The notes beneath the pieces were generated by a model. That model did no database searches and was not told where the DNA came from. It was given only the letters and a program-made list of their open reading frames with translations. The position numbers were made by a program, and so were the translations under genes. A DNA stretch of 64,000 nt from JBCCFK01 sp965262315 (GTDB lineage: Bacteria > Actinomycetota > Acidimicrobiia > Acidimicrobiales > UBA8592), in assembly GCA_965262315.1 (NCBI GenBank), contig CBDHFJ010000159.1, forward strand, positions 1 through 64,000. The letters are read 5' to 3'. The stretch's first letter is position 1; every line of letters begins with the position of its first letter. Below, one piece after another: positions 36,471-46,678 of the stretch.

Positions 36471-37427
36471 CTACTCGGCCTCCGCGGGCTCGTCGGCCGC
36501 GAGGTCGATCGCCGCGTCCTCGTCGGGACCCGCGTCCTCGTCGACCTCGGTGTCGTCCTCCACCTCGGTGTCGTCGTCGAGCTCGGAGGTGGCGTCGGCG
36601 AGGTCGTCGAAGGTGTCGACGTCACCGTCGCGGCGCCGCAGGCGCAGCACCATGACCACGCTGCCGATCAGCAACAGACCGAACACCCACAGGTTGACCC
36701 TCAGCCCGGCGATCTCGCTGGCGGTGTCGATCCGGATGGCCTCGATCCACAGGCGCCCGACGCTGTACCCCGCCAGGTACGTGAAGAACAGCCCCCAGGG
36801 ACGGAGTCGACGGAGGACGTCGAGACGCAGGAGCACCACGACCAACAGCAGGTTCCAGATCGACTCGTACAGGAACGTGGGATGGAACGTCTCGTCGCCG
36901 AGGTACTCGGCCGGCCGATGCTCGGCATCGATCTCGAGCGCCCAGGGCAGGTCGGTGGGGCGGCCGAACAGTTCCTGATTGAACCAGTTGCCCCAACGCC
37001 CGATCGCCTGGGCCAGCGGGAGCGCGGGAGCCACGATGTCGAACCCCGTCCCCACGTCGATGTTGTGCCGACGGAAGTAGGCATAGCCGGCGAACGCTCC
37101 CGCGATGACCCCGCCGAGGATGCCGAGACCGCCTTCCCAGATCTTGAACGCGTCGCCCCAGCGGCCCTCGAACGACCGCCAGTCCGTGATCACGTGGTAC
37201 AGCCGAGCACCGACGAGGCCCGCCGGTACGGCCCACATCGCGAGCCCGGTCGCGTGGTCCGGGTTGAGTCCGCGCTGGCCGAACCGCTTCCCCGCCAGCC
37301 AGACCGCGGCCAACACACCCAGGGCGATCATGAGGCCGTAGGCACGGAAGGTCAGCGGCCCCAGTTCGATCGAACCGCCGCCGGGGCTCGGAATCGACCC
37401 GAGCGTTGCGAGCACTGGTGAAGGCAT
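36471..37427 (-). CDS. lgt: Prolipoprotein diacylglyceryl transferase
   Basis: 318 residues. It transfers a diacylglyceryl group from phosphatidylglycerol to the lipobox Cys of prolipoproteins in the cytoplasmic membrane. Family marks are FRAYGLMIALGVL at the N-terminus, the signature GRWGNWFNQELFGRPTDLPW (about 138-157) and HPTFLYESIWNLL. Seven hydrophobic helices can be seen. The last 50 residues form an unusual acidic tail (DDLADATSELDDDTEVEDDT and onward), which is common only in some actinobacteria. It is divergent from the riboflavin operon; the 470-bp space between holds the FMN riboswitch. Lipoproteins such as the BMP protein in this window are its likely clients. Confidence 0.95.
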   Translation of the reverse strand: MPSPVLATLGSIPSPGGGSIELGPLTFRAYGLMIALGVLAAVWLAGKRFGQRGLNPDHATGLAMWAVPAGLVGARLYHVITDWRSFEGRWGDAFKIWEGGLGILGGVIAGAFAGYAYFRRHNIDVGTGFDIVAPALPLAQAIGRWGNWFNQELFGRPTDLPWALEIDAEHRPAEYLGDETFHPTFLYESIWNLLLVVVLLRLDVLRRLRPWGLFFTYLAGYSVGRLWIEAIRIDTASEIAGLRVNLWVFGLLLIGSVVMVLRLRRRDGDVDTFDDLADATSELDDDTEVEDDTEVDEDAGPDEDAAIDLAADEPAEAE

Positions 37428-37615
37428 TGCCAGGAAACCCCTTGCGGCATCAGGCGATTCCGTTTCGACCGCCGCTCACGATCCTAACGATCACCTGGGC
37501 CGGACAGCAGTCGATGCCCATACGCCTTTGCGGTCCCGCGCCGATGCCGTACCGTTCGAGGTCGGTGCCACCTGCGCACCGGACCCGGCACCGGCCGGGC
37601 CACAACTGAAGACAT

Positions 37616-37767
37616 TCCTCGGGAGTTGGGTGGAAGTCCCAACCGGCGGCAATGCGACACGGACCCGTTCCGATGTCGACGAGCCCGCGAGCTCGGCAGG
37701 TCCTCGGACCCGCCCTGCTGACCTGGTGAGAATCCAGGGCCGACGGTCACAGTCCGGATGGGAGAGG
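37616..37767 (+). promoter_or_regulatory. FMN riboswitch (RFN element) of the riboflavin operon
   Basis: Conserved RFN segments occur in order: GGGTGGAAGTCCCAACCGGCGG (about 37,628), GAGCCCGCGAGCTC (about 37,681), CTGGTGAGAATCCAGGGCCGACGGT (about 37,723) and AGTCCGGATGGGAGAGG (about 37,751). The outer stem can pair CCTC with GAGG at the ends. FMN binding would lower expression of the following rib genes. Two GC-rich hairpins follow (about 37,793-37,809 and 37,822-37,840), which may be the expression platform. Confidence 0.92.
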
Positions 37768-37901
37768 AATCGACCGCCACGGTCGGATCGCACGCGGGCT
37801 CGCCCGCGCCGGTCCTGCTTCGCCGTTCCCGGAGAACGGCCCGACCGTGGTGCCCGACGCCGCGCGTCCGCTCCCGAGCCAATCCACCGGAGAGGACCAA
37901 C

Positions 37902-38519
37902 GTGTTCACGGGCATCATCGAAGAACTGGGCCGGATCAGATCCGTCGACCCCAGCGGCGGAAGCGCCATCCGCATCGTCACCGAGGCGGACACCGTGCTC
38001 GGCGATGTCGCGCGCGGCGCATCCATCGCGGTCAACGGCTGCTGCCTGACCGTGGTCGACCACGGCGACGGCTGGTGGGCCGCCGACGCCGTACCCGAGA
38101 CCATCGAGCGCACCGCACTCGGCCGCCTCGGAGTCGGGGACCGCGTGAACCTCGAGCGCCCGCTGCGTGTCGACGGTCGCCTCGGCGGCCACATGGTGCA
38201 GGGTCACGTGGACGCGACGTCCCGCCTTCTCGACCGGGCCCCCGAACCGGACGGGTCCCAACGACTGCGATTCGAACTCGACGCCGATGCCGAGCGGTAC
38301 GTCTGTCTGAAGGGATCGATCGCCGTGGACGGCATCAGCCTCACGGTCGCCGACGTCGACCCCGGGAGCTTCACGATCGCGGTCATCCCCCACACCCTGG
38401 CCGTCACCACGCTCGGGACACTCGACCCCGGCGCTCCCGTGAACCTCGAGCTCGACGTGATCGCCAAGTACGTCGAACGTCAGGCGCAAGCCGCGATCGC
38501 CGACGGAGGTGCCCGATGA
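37902..38519 (+). CDS. ribE: Riboflavin synthase (alpha chain)
   Basis: 205 residues from GTG 37902, preceded by a GGAGAGG ribosome site. It dismutates two 6,7-dimethyl-8-ribityllumazine molecules to riboflavin. The two homologous lumazine-binding repeats are clear: MFTGIIEELGRI ... IAVNGCCLTVVDHGDGWWAADAVPETIERTALG, and LGGHMVQGHVDATSRLLDRA ... IAVDGISLTVADVDPGSF. It is the first gene after the riboswitch and overlaps ribBA by 4 nt (ATGA). Confidence 0.95.
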   Translation: MFTGIIEELGRIRSVDPSGGSAIRIVTEADTVLGDVARGASIAVNGCCLTVVDHGDGWWAADAVPETIERTALGRLGVGDRVNLERPLRVDGRLGGHMVQGHVDATSRLLDRAPEPDGSQRLRFELDADAERYVCLKGSIAVDGISLTVADVDPGSFTIAVIPHTLAVTTLGTLDPGAPVNLELDVIAKYVERQAQAAIADGGAR

Positions 38520-39780
38520 ACCTCCACAGCGAGCCGGAACACATCGAGCTGGACCCCATCGAGGACGCGATCGAGGCGATCGCCCGCGGCGGGTTCGTCG
38601 TGGTGGTCGACGACGAGAACCGGGAGAACGAGGGCGACCTCATCATCGCTGCCGATGCCATCACCACCGAACAGATGGCGTTCCTGGTGCGGCACAGCAG
38701 CGGGGTGGTCTGTTGCGCGATCACCGGCGAGCGCGCGGATGCGCTCGCCCTGCCTCCGATGGTGGAGGCGAACGGGGATGCCATGGGGACGGCGTTCACC
38801 GTGACCGTCGACGCGGTCGCCGGCACCACGACCGGCATCTCGGCGGCCGACCGCACCACCACCTGCCGCCTGCTCGCGGCAGCCGAGACGACCGCCGCTG
38901 AGCTCGCTCGCCCAGGCCACGTCTTCCCACTGCGCGCACGCGACGGTGGGGTGCTCGAACGCCCCGGTCACACCGAAGCCGCCGTCGACCTGGCCCATGT
39001 CGCCGGCAGGGCTCCGGCGGGGATCCTCTGCGAGATCGTCGACGACGACGGCTCGATGGCCCGACTCCCCCGCCTGCGGGCCTTCGCGACCGACCACGGC
39101 CTGCCACTGGTGAGCATCGCGGACCTCGCCGACCACCTCCGACGCACGGGCGCGGACCGGGTCACCCACGGCGGCGCGGGGCGCATCCCCACCACGCACG
39201 GCGAGTTCGTCGCCCACGCGTACCGAGACCGTCTGAGCAGCGTCGACCACGTCGCCTACGTCCTCGGCGACCCGACCCAGGGCACCCCGCTGGTCCGGGT
39301 GCATTCCGAGTGCCTGACCGGCGACGTGCTGGGGTCGACCCGCTGCGACTGCGGCAGCCAGCTCCACCGATCCCTCGAGGCGATCGGTGAGCGCGGCCGC
39401 GGCGTGCTGTTGTATCTCCGCGACCACGAGGGACGCGGCATCGGCCTGGACCGTAAGCTTCGTGCCTACGCACTCCAGGACGACGGGCTCGACACGGTCG
39501 ACGCGAACCTGGCACAGGGCCTGCCCGCCGACGCTCGTGACTACGGCGCCGCGGCGGCGATGCTCGCCCACCTCGGCATCGCCCGCATCCACCTCCTGAC
39601 CAACAACCCCGCCAAGCGCGCCGCGCTCACGGAGGCGGGCGTGGACGTCGTCAGCGACGTACCACTGCTCGGCGCCGTCACCGCCGAGAACGCGGACTAC
39701 CTCGCCACCAAACGCGACCGCATGGACCACACCTTCGACCCCAGCGCACTCACCCCGCAGAGCCATCAACTGGAGACCGC

Positions 39781-39784
<4 letters not shown>
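38516..39784 (+). CDS. ribBA: Bifunctional 3,4-dihydroxy-2-butanone-4-phosphate synthase / GTP cyclohydrolase II
   Basis: 422 residues. The DHBP synthase half (about 1-205) has VVVVDDENRENEGDLIIAAD and GHVFPLRARDGGVLERPGHTEAAVDL. The GTP cyclohydrolase II half (about 215-405) has the Zn-binding Cys set in HSECLTGDVLGSTRCDCGSQ, then LLYLRDHEGRGIGLDRKLRA and LLTNNPAK. It supplies both substrates of lumazine synthase. Start and stop overlap ribE and ribH by 4 nt each. A second, separate GTP cyclohydrolase II lies at 46,028. Confidence 0.95.
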
Positions 39785-40296
<512 letters not shown>

Positions 40297-40307
40297 CGTG
40301 CGCCGCC

Positions 40308-41396
40308 ATGGCCGATTTCGAGCTGTCCCCGACCGTCACGGCGGCGCTGTCCGCCGCTCCGGGAGCGGCCGTCTCGCTGCCGGCCTCACCCGACACCTGC
40401 TACTGGGGCTACCTCGATGCGGCGGAGCCCCCGGTGTTGACCGTCCCCTCGGGCACCGTCATCGACATCGAAGCGGTCACCCACCACTCGGGCGATGCCC
40501 CGGACCTGATGATGGACGACGGTGTCAGGGCGATCTGGGACGCCATCGACCCGGCCGACCGAACCCCGGGTGTGCACATCATGACCGGGCCCATCCATGT
40601 CGAGGGCGCCACGGTCGGCGGGTCGCTCCTGGTCCGCATCCTCGACATGCAGCCCCGATTCCGGCACGGCTCCAACTGCGCCGCCAACTGGGGCCTGCTG
40701 TACGACACCATGGGCAAGGAGCGCATCACGATCTACGAGCTCGACGGCCCCGCCGACGCCGGGTTCGGATCCACCGCGTCACCGGTGTACGCCTACGACT
40801 TCACCGAGCGGGAGCTGTACGACATCCCGGGCGTGGTCTCGAATCCGGCGGCGGACGACCGGGCGCCGTTCACGGTCCCGGTGTCGGTGCCGGTTCGCCC
40901 CCACTTCGGGGTGATGGGGGTGGCGCCGCCGGGGGACGAGCGTCTCAGCTCGATCCCGCCGGGTGTGTTCGGCGGCAACGTCGACAACTGGCGGTTGGGG
41001 CCGGGCGCGGCGATGGCCTACCCGGTGTTCGCCGAGGGCGGCGGGCTCTACGTCGGCGATCCACACTTCGCCCAGGGTGACGGGGAGATCTGCGGGACGG
41101 CGATCGAGGCATCGATCAACGCCAGGATCCAGGTCTTCGCGGTCCCCGATCTCGGGGTGACCTCGCCGGTGATGGTCCACGGCACGAGCTGGATCGCCCA
41201 CGGGTTCGGCGACACCCTGGACCAGGCGATGCGCATGTCGGCCGAGCAGATGTTGTGGATGCTGACCGACCGGATCGGCCTGAGCACCGACGACGCCTAC
41301 TCGCTGTGTTCGGTGGCCGTCGACTTCGGCGTCACCCAGGTCGTGGACGGCACCGTGGGGTGCCACGCGATACTCGACACCTCGATCTTCGACTGA
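40308..41396 (+). CDS. Acetamidase/formamidase family protein
   Basis: 362 residues. It matches the FmdA/AmdA fold: TCYWGYLDAAEPPVLTVPSGTVIDIEAVTHHSG, GVHIMTGPIHVEGATVGGSLLVRILDM, RPHFGVMGVAPPGDERLSSIPPGVFGGNVDNWRL, FAEGGGLYVGDPHFAQGDGEICGTAIEA. It hydrolyses short-chain amides to ammonia and the acid, a cytosolic nitrogen-scavenging activity. It lies between rib and urease genes. A formamidase beside a GTP cyclohydrolase II is notable because that enzyme releases formate or formyl groups. The usual client here is more likely formamide in nitrogen assimilation next to urease. Confidence 0.88.
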   Translation: MADFELSPTVTAALSAAPGAAVSLPASPDTCYWGYLDAAEPPVLTVPSGTVIDIEAVTHHSGDAPDLMMDDGVRAIWDAIDPADRTPGVHIMTGPIHVEGATVGGSLLVRILDMQPRFRHGSNCAANWGLLYDTMGKERITIYELDGPADAGFGSTASPVYAYDFTERELYDIPGVVSNPAADDRAPFTVPVSVPVRPHFGVMGVAPPGDERLSSIPPGVFGGNVDNWRLGPGAAMAYPVFAEGGGLYVGDPHFAQGDGEICGTAIEASINARIQVFAVPDLGVTSPVMVHGTSWIAHGFGDTLDQAMRMSAEQMLWMLTDRIGLSTDDAYSLCSVAVDFGVTQVVDGTVGCHAILDTSIFD

Positions 41397-41417
41397 CGGG
41401 ACCGCCGAGGAACGCCG

Positions 41418-41720
41418 ATGCAACTCAGCCCGCACGAACAGGACCGCCTGCTGGTCCACGTGGCCGCCGACGTGGCCCAACGCCGCCGCGACCGGGGTCT
41501 GCGGCTCAACCACCCCGAGGCGGTCGCCATCCTGACCGCGTGGGTGTACGAGGGCGCCCGCGACGGCCGGACCGTGGTCGATCTCATGGAGGCGGGCCGC
41601 GCCGTCCTGACCCGGGAGGACGTGATGGATGGTGTCCCCGAACTCATCGAGGCCATCCAGATCGAGGCCACGTTCCCGGACGGCACGAAGCTGGTGACCC
41701 TGCACCAGCCGATTCCATGA
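41418..41720 (+). CDS. ureA: Urease gamma subunit
   Basis: 100 residues, MQLSPHEQDRLLVHVAADVA, with the conserved LNHPEAVAILTAWVYEGARDGRTV and IEAIQIEATFPDGTKLVTLHQPI. It is a structural subunit of the (alpha-beta-gamma)3 urease that splits urea to ammonia and carbamate. Start of the ureABCFGD operon. Confidence 0.95.
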   Translation: MQLSPHEQDRLLVHVAADVAQRRRDRGLRLNHPEAVAILTAWVYEGARDGRTVVDLMEAGRAVLTREDVMDGVPELIEAIQIEATFPDGTKLVTLHQPIP

Positions 41721-41781
41721 ACTCGAACCACACCGAAGCAGGAGGGCCCGTGCCAACTGCAAGCGATCGGACCGATCGACC

Positions 41782-42093
41782 ATGATCCCCGGCGACGTGA
41801 CCGGGCCCGACGACATCCTGGTGCTCAACGCCGGTCGCCCGGTCCTGACGCTGCGCGTCGAGAACACCGGCGATCGACCCGTCCAGGTCGGCTCGCACTA
41901 CCACTTCGCCGAATGCAACCCTGCGCTCGCCTTCGATCGGGCAGCCGCCCACGGCCATCGCCTCGACATCCCGGCGGGCACTGCAGTTCGGTTCGAGCCG
42001 GGCATCTCGGCCGACGTGGACCTGGTGCCCTTCGGTGGCAACCGGGTGATCCCCGGGCTCAGAGGACAGGTGGGAGGCCCACTCGATGGCTGA
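41782..42093 (+). CDS. ureB: Urease beta subunit
   Basis: 103 residues. MIPGDVTGPDDILVLNAGRP, VENTGDRPVQVGSHYHFAECNPALAFDR and IPAGTAVRFEPG are diagnostic. The end overlaps ureC by 8 nt. A 61-bp spacer separates it from ureA. Confidence 0.95.
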   Translation: MIPGDVTGPDDILVLNAGRPVLTLRVENTGDRPVQVGSHYHFAECNPALAFDRAAAHGHRLDIPAGTAVRFEPGISADVDLVPFGGNRVIPGLRGQVGGPLDG

Positions 42094-43789
42094 GATCCCC
42101 CGTTCCCGCTACCGGGCGCTCTACGGACCCACCGCAGGCGATCGCATCCGCCTCGCCGACACCGACCTGTTGATCGAGGTCGAACGCGACGACTGCTTCG
42201 GTGGCGACGAGGCCGTCTTCGGCGGCGGCAAGGTCATCCGCGAGTCGATGGGTCAGTCCGTCGCCACTCGGGCCCAGGGCACCCCCGACCTGGTGATCAC
42301 CGGGGCGGTGATCCTCGACCACTGGGGCATCGTCAAGGCCGACATCGGTGTGCGAGACGGCCGCATCGTCGCCATTGGTCGGGCGGGCAACCCCGACACC
42401 ACCGACGGCGTCCATCCCGATCTGGTGATCGGGCCCAGCACCGAGATCATGGCCGGCAACGGCAAGATCCTGACGGCGGGCGCGATCGACTGCCACGTCC
42501 ACCTCATCTGCCCCCAGCTCATCGAGACCGCGCTGGCGACCGGCATCACCACCATTCTCGGCGGGGGCACCGGGCCGTCCGAGGGCTCCAAGGCCACGAC
42601 GGTCACCGCCGGCGCCTGGAACCTGGCCCGGATGCTGGAGGCCACCGATCACTGGCCCGTCAACATCGCGCTGCTGGCCAAGGGGAACACCGCCTCGGAG
42701 GAGGCGCTGTGGGAGCAGCTCCGCGGCGGGGCGGCGGGCTTCAAGCTCCACGAGGACTGGGGCACGACCCCGGCGGCCATCGACACCTGCCTGCGGGTGG
42801 CGGATGCGTCCGGCGTCCAGGTGGCCATCCACACCGACACGTTGAACGAGGCCGGGTTCGTGGAGAGCACCCTCGCCGCGATCGCCGGCCGCTCGATCCA
42901 CACCTTCCACACCGAAGGCGCGGGCGGCGGCCATGCCCCCGACATCATGACCGTGGCCTCGCATCCGAACGTGTTGCCCTCGTCGACCAACCCCACTCGG
43001 CCACACACCGTCAACACCGTGGCCGAACACGTCGACATGCTGATGGTCTGCCATCACCTCAACCCAGCGGTGCCCGAGGACCTGGCATTCGCCGAGAGCC
43101 GGATCCGACCGTCGACCATCGCGGCCGAGGACGTCCTCCACGACATGGGTGCCATCTCGATGATCGGCTCGGACTCCCAGGCGATGGGCCGCATCGGCGA
43201 GGTGGTGATGCGGACGTGGCAGACCGCGCACGTCATGAAACGTCGCCGCGGCGCGCTGGAGGGCGACGGCGCGGCCGACAACAACCGGGCCCGCCGGTAC
43301 GTGGCGAAGTACACGATCTGCCCCGCCATCGCCCACGGCATGGCGGCCGATGTGGGCTCGGTCGAGCCCGGCAAGCTCGCCGACCTGGTGTTGTGGGACC
43401 CGCGGTTCTTCGGTGTTCGGCCTCACGCGGTCATCAAGGGCGGGATGATCGCGTGGGCACAGATGGGCGACGCCAACGCGTCCATCCCCACGCCCCAGCC
43501 GGTGCTGCCCCGCCCCATGTTCGGGGCTGCCCCGACGGTGGCGGCTCAGACGAGCATCGCCTGGGTGGCCGAGGCTGCGCTCGAGGCGGGCATCGACGCG
43601 CGCGTGGAGCGTCAACTGGTCCCGGTCGGCAACACCCGCAGCGTCGGCAAGGTGGACATGGTGGAGAACACCGCCACGCCCGACATCCGGATCGACCCGG
43701 ACACGTTCACGGTGACAATCGATGGTGAGGTCATGGAAGAGGCCCCCGCCGACGAACTCCCCATGGCCCAGCGCTACTTCCTGTTCTGA
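42086..43789 (+). CDS. ureC: Urease alpha (catalytic) subunit
   Basis: 567 residues. The dinickel site is intact: DCHVHLICPQL (two His), GAAGFKLHEDWGTTP (carbamylated Lys), VAIHTDTLNEAGFVE, HTFHTEGAGGGHAPD, the catalytic His in MVCHHLNP, and IGSDSQAMGRIGEV (Asp). Length and motifs are those of a functional urease. It overlaps ureF by one base (TGATG). Confidence 0.97.
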   Translation: MAEIPRSRYRALYGPTAGDRIRLADTDLLIEVERDDCFGGDEAVFGGGKVIRESMGQSVATRAQGTPDLVITGAVILDHWGIVKADIGVRDGRIVAIGRAGNPDTTDGVHPDLVIGPSTEIMAGNGKILTAGAIDCHVHLICPQLIETALATGITTILGGGTGPSEGSKATTVTAGAWNLARMLEATDHWPVNIALLAKGNTASEEALWEQLRGGAAGFKLHEDWGTTPAAIDTCLRVADASGVQVAIHTDTLNEAGFVESTLAAIAGRSIHTFHTEGAGGGHAPDIMTVASHPNVLPSSTNPTRPHTVNTVAEHVDMLMVCHHLNPAVPEDLAFAESRIRPSTIAAEDVLHDMGAISMIGSDSQAMGRIGEVVMRTWQTAHVMKRRRGALEGDGAADNNRARRYVAKYTICPAIAHGMAADVGSVEPGKLADLVLWDPRFFGVRPHAVIKGGMIAWAQMGDANASIPTPQPVLPRPMFGAAPTVAAQTSIAWVAEAALEAGIDARVERQLVPVGNTRSVGKVDMVENTATPDIRIDPDTFTVTIDGEVMEEAPADELPMAQRYFLF

Positions 43790-44475
43790 TGGCGAGCGTC
43801 GATCTCGCCGTGGCGGCGGCGCTCGCCGACGGCCGGTTCCCGTCGGGCGGCCACGCCCACTCCGCCGGGTTCGAGGCTGCCACCGCGCTGGCCGACCTGA
43901 CCGACGCCGGCGTCTTCGACGCCTTCGTCCGGGGTCGCCTCGCCACCACCGGCTCCACCGAGGCGTCGCTCGTGGCCGCTGTCGGTGTGCGGATCGCCGA
44001 CGGGTCGATCGACTGGGCGGAGGCCGACGCGGAGATCGAGGCCCGGATCGTCAGCCCGGCCCTGCGCCACGTGTCGCGCATGCTGGGGCGGCAGTGGATC
44101 CGCGCGGCACGCCGGATCTGGCCCGGCCCGGCGGTGGAGGCCGCCGCTTCGTCCCACACGGATGGGCCCCATCTGGTGTGTGCGGTCGCGGCCACGTTCC
44201 ACAGCGCCGGGCTCGACGTCGAATCGGGCCTCGCGCTCCACCTCCATCACCTGGTGGCGACCGTGACCACCGCGGCCGTTCGGCTCCACGGGCTCGACCC
44301 CTACGAGGCCCAGCGCCGGCAGCTGGCCACCGCCCCCCAGCGCGCCGACATCGTCCGCACCGCAATGGCCTCAGCGTCGGCGCCGTGGGCGGCGCAGCCC
44401 GCCTGGTCCGGGCCACTCACCGAGATCGCCGCCGAGGAGCACGCGCTCGCCGACGGCCGCCTCTTCCAGTCCTGA
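43789..44475 (+). CDS. ureF: Urease accessory protein UreF
   Basis: 228 residues. ALADGRFPSGGHAHSAGFEA at the start, GLALHLHHLVATVTTAAVRLHGLDPYEAQR near the C-terminus. UreF bridges UreD and UreG in the apo-urease activation complex and controls GTPase timing. No ureE (nickel delivery) gene occurs between ureC and ureF or elsewhere in the window; the His-rich UreG may compensate. Confidence 0.9.
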   Translation: MASVDLAVAAALADGRFPSGGHAHSAGFEAATALADLTDAGVFDAFVRGRLATTGSTEASLVAAVGVRIADGSIDWAEADAEIEARIVSPALRHVSRMLGRQWIRAARRIWPGPAVEAAASSHTDGPHLVCAVAATFHSAGLDVESGLALHLHHLVATVTTAAVRLHGLDPYEAQRRQLATAPQRADIVRTAMASASAPWAAQPAWSGPLTEIAAEEHALADGRLFQS

Positions 44476-44515
44476 CCGCCCGTTCCTGACACCGATCCGA
44501 CGAAGGGAGGCTCCG

Positions 44516-45190
44516 ATGGGAGCCGGACACCATCACCACGACCACGAGGAAGCACCGGCTCCCGGCGCACCCGGCACCAGGCCGCTGCGGATCGGCATCG
44601 GGGGTCCCGTCGGCAGCGGCAAGACGTCCCTCGTGGCTGCGCTGTGCCGCGAGCTGGGCGGCGAACTCTCCTTGGCAGTGATCACCAACGACATCTTCAC
44701 CAGCGAGGACGCCGAGGCACTGCGAGCCCAGGGCGTCCTGCCGACCGAGCGCATCGTGGCCGTGGAGACCGGCTGCTGCCCGCACACCGCCATCCGGGAC
44801 GACATCGCGGCCAACCTCGACGCCGTCGAGACGCTGGAAGCTCGGCTCGGCCACGTCGACGTGACCATCGTCGAGAGCGGTGGCGACAACCTCACCGCGA
44901 TCTTCAGTCGCGGGCTCGTCGACCATCAGATCTTCGTGATCGACACGGCGGGCGGCGACGACATTCCCCGCAAGGGCGGCCCCGGCGTGGCCACCGCCGA
45001 CCTGCTCGTCATCAACAAGACCGACCTGGCGCCATACGTCGGTGCCGACGTGGATCGGATGATCGCCGATGCGACCGAGCGCCGCCACGGACCGGTGATC
45101 GCCACCGCGGTCACCTCGACCGGCGGGGTCGACGGCATCGCGGGTTGGCTTCGCTCCCGGCTCGCCGGCTGGACCCAGCACGCGGCCTGA
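44516..45190 (+). CDS. ureG: Urease accessory GTPase UreG
   Basis: 224 residues. P-loop GIGGPVGSGKTSLVAALC, nickel-binding CPH in VETGCCPHTAIRDDI, VESGGDNLTAIFSRGLVD, and the G4 NKTDLAPYVGAD. The N-terminus MGAGHHHHDHEEAPAP is rich in His, as in actinobacterial UreG, and can store or bind nickel in place of a separate UreE. It drives GTP-dependent nickel insertion into urease. Confidence 0.95.
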   Translation: MGAGHHHHDHEEAPAPGAPGTRPLRIGIGGPVGSGKTSLVAALCRELGGELSLAVITNDIFTSEDAEALRAQGVLPTERIVAVETGCCPHTAIRDDIAANLDAVETLEARLGHVDVTIVESGGDNLTAIFSRGLVDHQIFVIDTAGGDDIPRKGGPGVATADLLVINKTDLAPYVGADVDRMIADATERRHGPVIATAVTSTGGVDGIAGWLRSRLAGWTQHAA

Positions 45191-45194
45191 CCCG

Positions 45195-45923
45195 ATGCGA
45201 GCGCATGCAGTCGTCGTGGCGTCGCCCGGCCTCCGGCCGGGCGAGGTCCGCTACGACGTCCTGCGTTCGGACCCGCCCTTGTTGCTGCGCCCCACCCCCG
45301 CCGGGCTCCACCTCGTCGGGGGTGCCGCAGGGCCACTCGGAGGCGACGAACTCGACCTGGAGATCCACCTCCGGGCGGGAGCCCAGCTGCGCGTTCGGAG
45401 CGCCGCCGCCACGGTGGTGTTGCCGGGCGCCGACCCCTCCGATCTCCAGGTCCGTGCAACGGTCGCCGCGGGTGCCGACCTCCATTGGGCACCCGAGCCC
45501 ACCGTTTCGGTCCGCGGCAGCAGGCATCGTCAACGCGTCGAGGTCTCGCTCGCATGCGGGGCCACCGCCCACTGGACCGAGACCCTCGTGTTGGGGCGGA
45601 CGAAGGAAGCGGGTGGCCGTATCGATGCCACGCTGCGGGTCACCCGCGATGGCCGGCCGATCATCCACCAACAGCTCGGATGCGGCGAGCGCTTCCCGGG
45701 TTGGGACGGACCGGCGGGCCTGGGCGGCCACCGGGTCGTGTACACCGTCGCGTCGGTTGGCTGCGCCGCCGGGTCGTCGGTCACCCACGTCGACCGATCG
45801 ACCGGTGCTCGCGGCATGACCGTGCCGCTGGCGCCCGACGTGGCCCTGACCCAGATCGTCGCGAACGAACTGCCGGATGCAGCATCGGTGGCGGCGACGC
45901 TGGCGGCCCTCGGCATGGACTGA
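45195..45923 (+). CDS. ureD: Urease accessory protein UreD (UreH)
   Basis: 242 residues from ATG 45195, 4 bp after ureG. The beta-rich scaffold shows LTPAGLHLVGGAAGPLGGDELDLEIHLRAG-like order, with TVSVRGSRHRQRVEVSL and HWTETLVLGRTKEAGGRIDATLRV. It binds apo-urease and recruits UreF/UreG. End of the urease operon; 100 bp later the stand-alone GTP cyclohydrolase II begins on the same strand. Confidence 0.9.
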   Translation: MRAHAVVVASPGLRPGEVRYDVLRSDPPLLLRPTPAGLHLVGGAAGPLGGDELDLEIHLRAGAQLRVRSAAATVVLPGADPSDLQVRATVAAGADLHWAPEPTVSVRGSRHRQRVEVSLACGATAHWTETLVLGRTKEAGGRIDATLRVTRDGRPIIHQQLGCGERFPGWDGPAGLGGHRVVYTVASVGCAAGSSVTHVDRSTGARGMTVPLAPDVALTQIVANELPDAASVAATLAALGMD

Positions 45924-46027
45924 GCACGGCGCCGACGGGCGGCACGTGCGTGTGCCGTGCTGCGCTCGGGCCCCCGGTCGGCGGCCCCGGAGGCGCCGGC
46001 TGGCCAACCTGCTAGGCTGACGCCGAC

Positions 46028-46678
46028 ATGGTTTCGATTCGCTACCGACCCCCCGGCGACAACCCGGTCGCCCTGGCGCACGTGCACGCGGTCGGACGCG
46101 CTCGCATCCCCACCGAACAGGGGGAGTTCACCGCCACGGCCTATGTGGACGCGGACGGACTGGAGCACATGGCGTACGTCGCCGCGACCCCCGCTGGCCC
46201 GGTCCCCCTCGTCCGCCTCCACTCCGAGTGCCTCACCGGCGACGTGCTGGGTTCGCTGCGCTGCGACTGCGGCAGCCAGCTGCAACGTGCGCTCCAGATC
46301 ACGAGCCAGCACGGCGGCATGGTGCTGTACATCCGTGGCCACGAGGGCCGCGGCATCGGCTTGGGGCAGAAGATGCTGGCCTACGAGCTCCAGGACACCG
46401 GCCTCGACACCGTCGAGGCCAACCACGCGCTCGGCCACCCGGCCGACGCCCGGAGCTACGACGTTGCCGCCGCCATGCTCCACGATCTGGGCATCACCAG
46501 CATCCGGCTGCTCTCGAACAACCCCGCCAAGGTCGACGGCCTCGCCGAACTGGGCATCGACGTCGTCGAGCAGGTCCCGCTCACGGGCGACGTCACGCCC
46601 GAGAACCTCCGCTACCTCGAGACCAAGCGCCAGCGCATGGACCATGGCCTCGGGGTGATCGGCGAAGAGACCGCGTGA
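46028..46678 (+). CDS. ribA: Stand-alone GTP cyclohydrolase II (second copy)
   Basis: 216 residues. It keeps the Zn site HSECLTGDVLGSLRCDCGSQLQ and the catalytic YIRGHEGRGIGLGQKMLAYELQDTGLDTVEANHALG, ending LSNNPAKVDGL. It opens GTP to a formamido- or diamino-pyrimidine. Because ribBA already has this domain, the copy is redundant for riboflavin unless specialised. Its neighbours (urease, formamidase, amidohydrolase) hint at purine or pyrimidine catabolism or another pteridine-like product. The ATG lies only about 10 bp after a TAGGCT -10-like hexamer (46,013-46,018), which would give a leaderless mRNA. It overlaps the next gene by GTGA. Confidence 0.9.
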   Translation: MVSIRYRPPGDNPVALAHVHAVGRARIPTEQGEFTATAYVDADGLEHMAYVAATPAGPVPLVRLHSECLTGDVLGSLRCDCGSQLQRALQITSQHGGMVLYIRGHEGRGIGLGQKMLAYELQDTGLDTVEANHALGHPADARSYDVAAAMLHDLGITSIRLLSNNPAKVDGLAELGIDVVEQVPLTGDVTPENLRYLETKRQRMDHGLGVIGEETA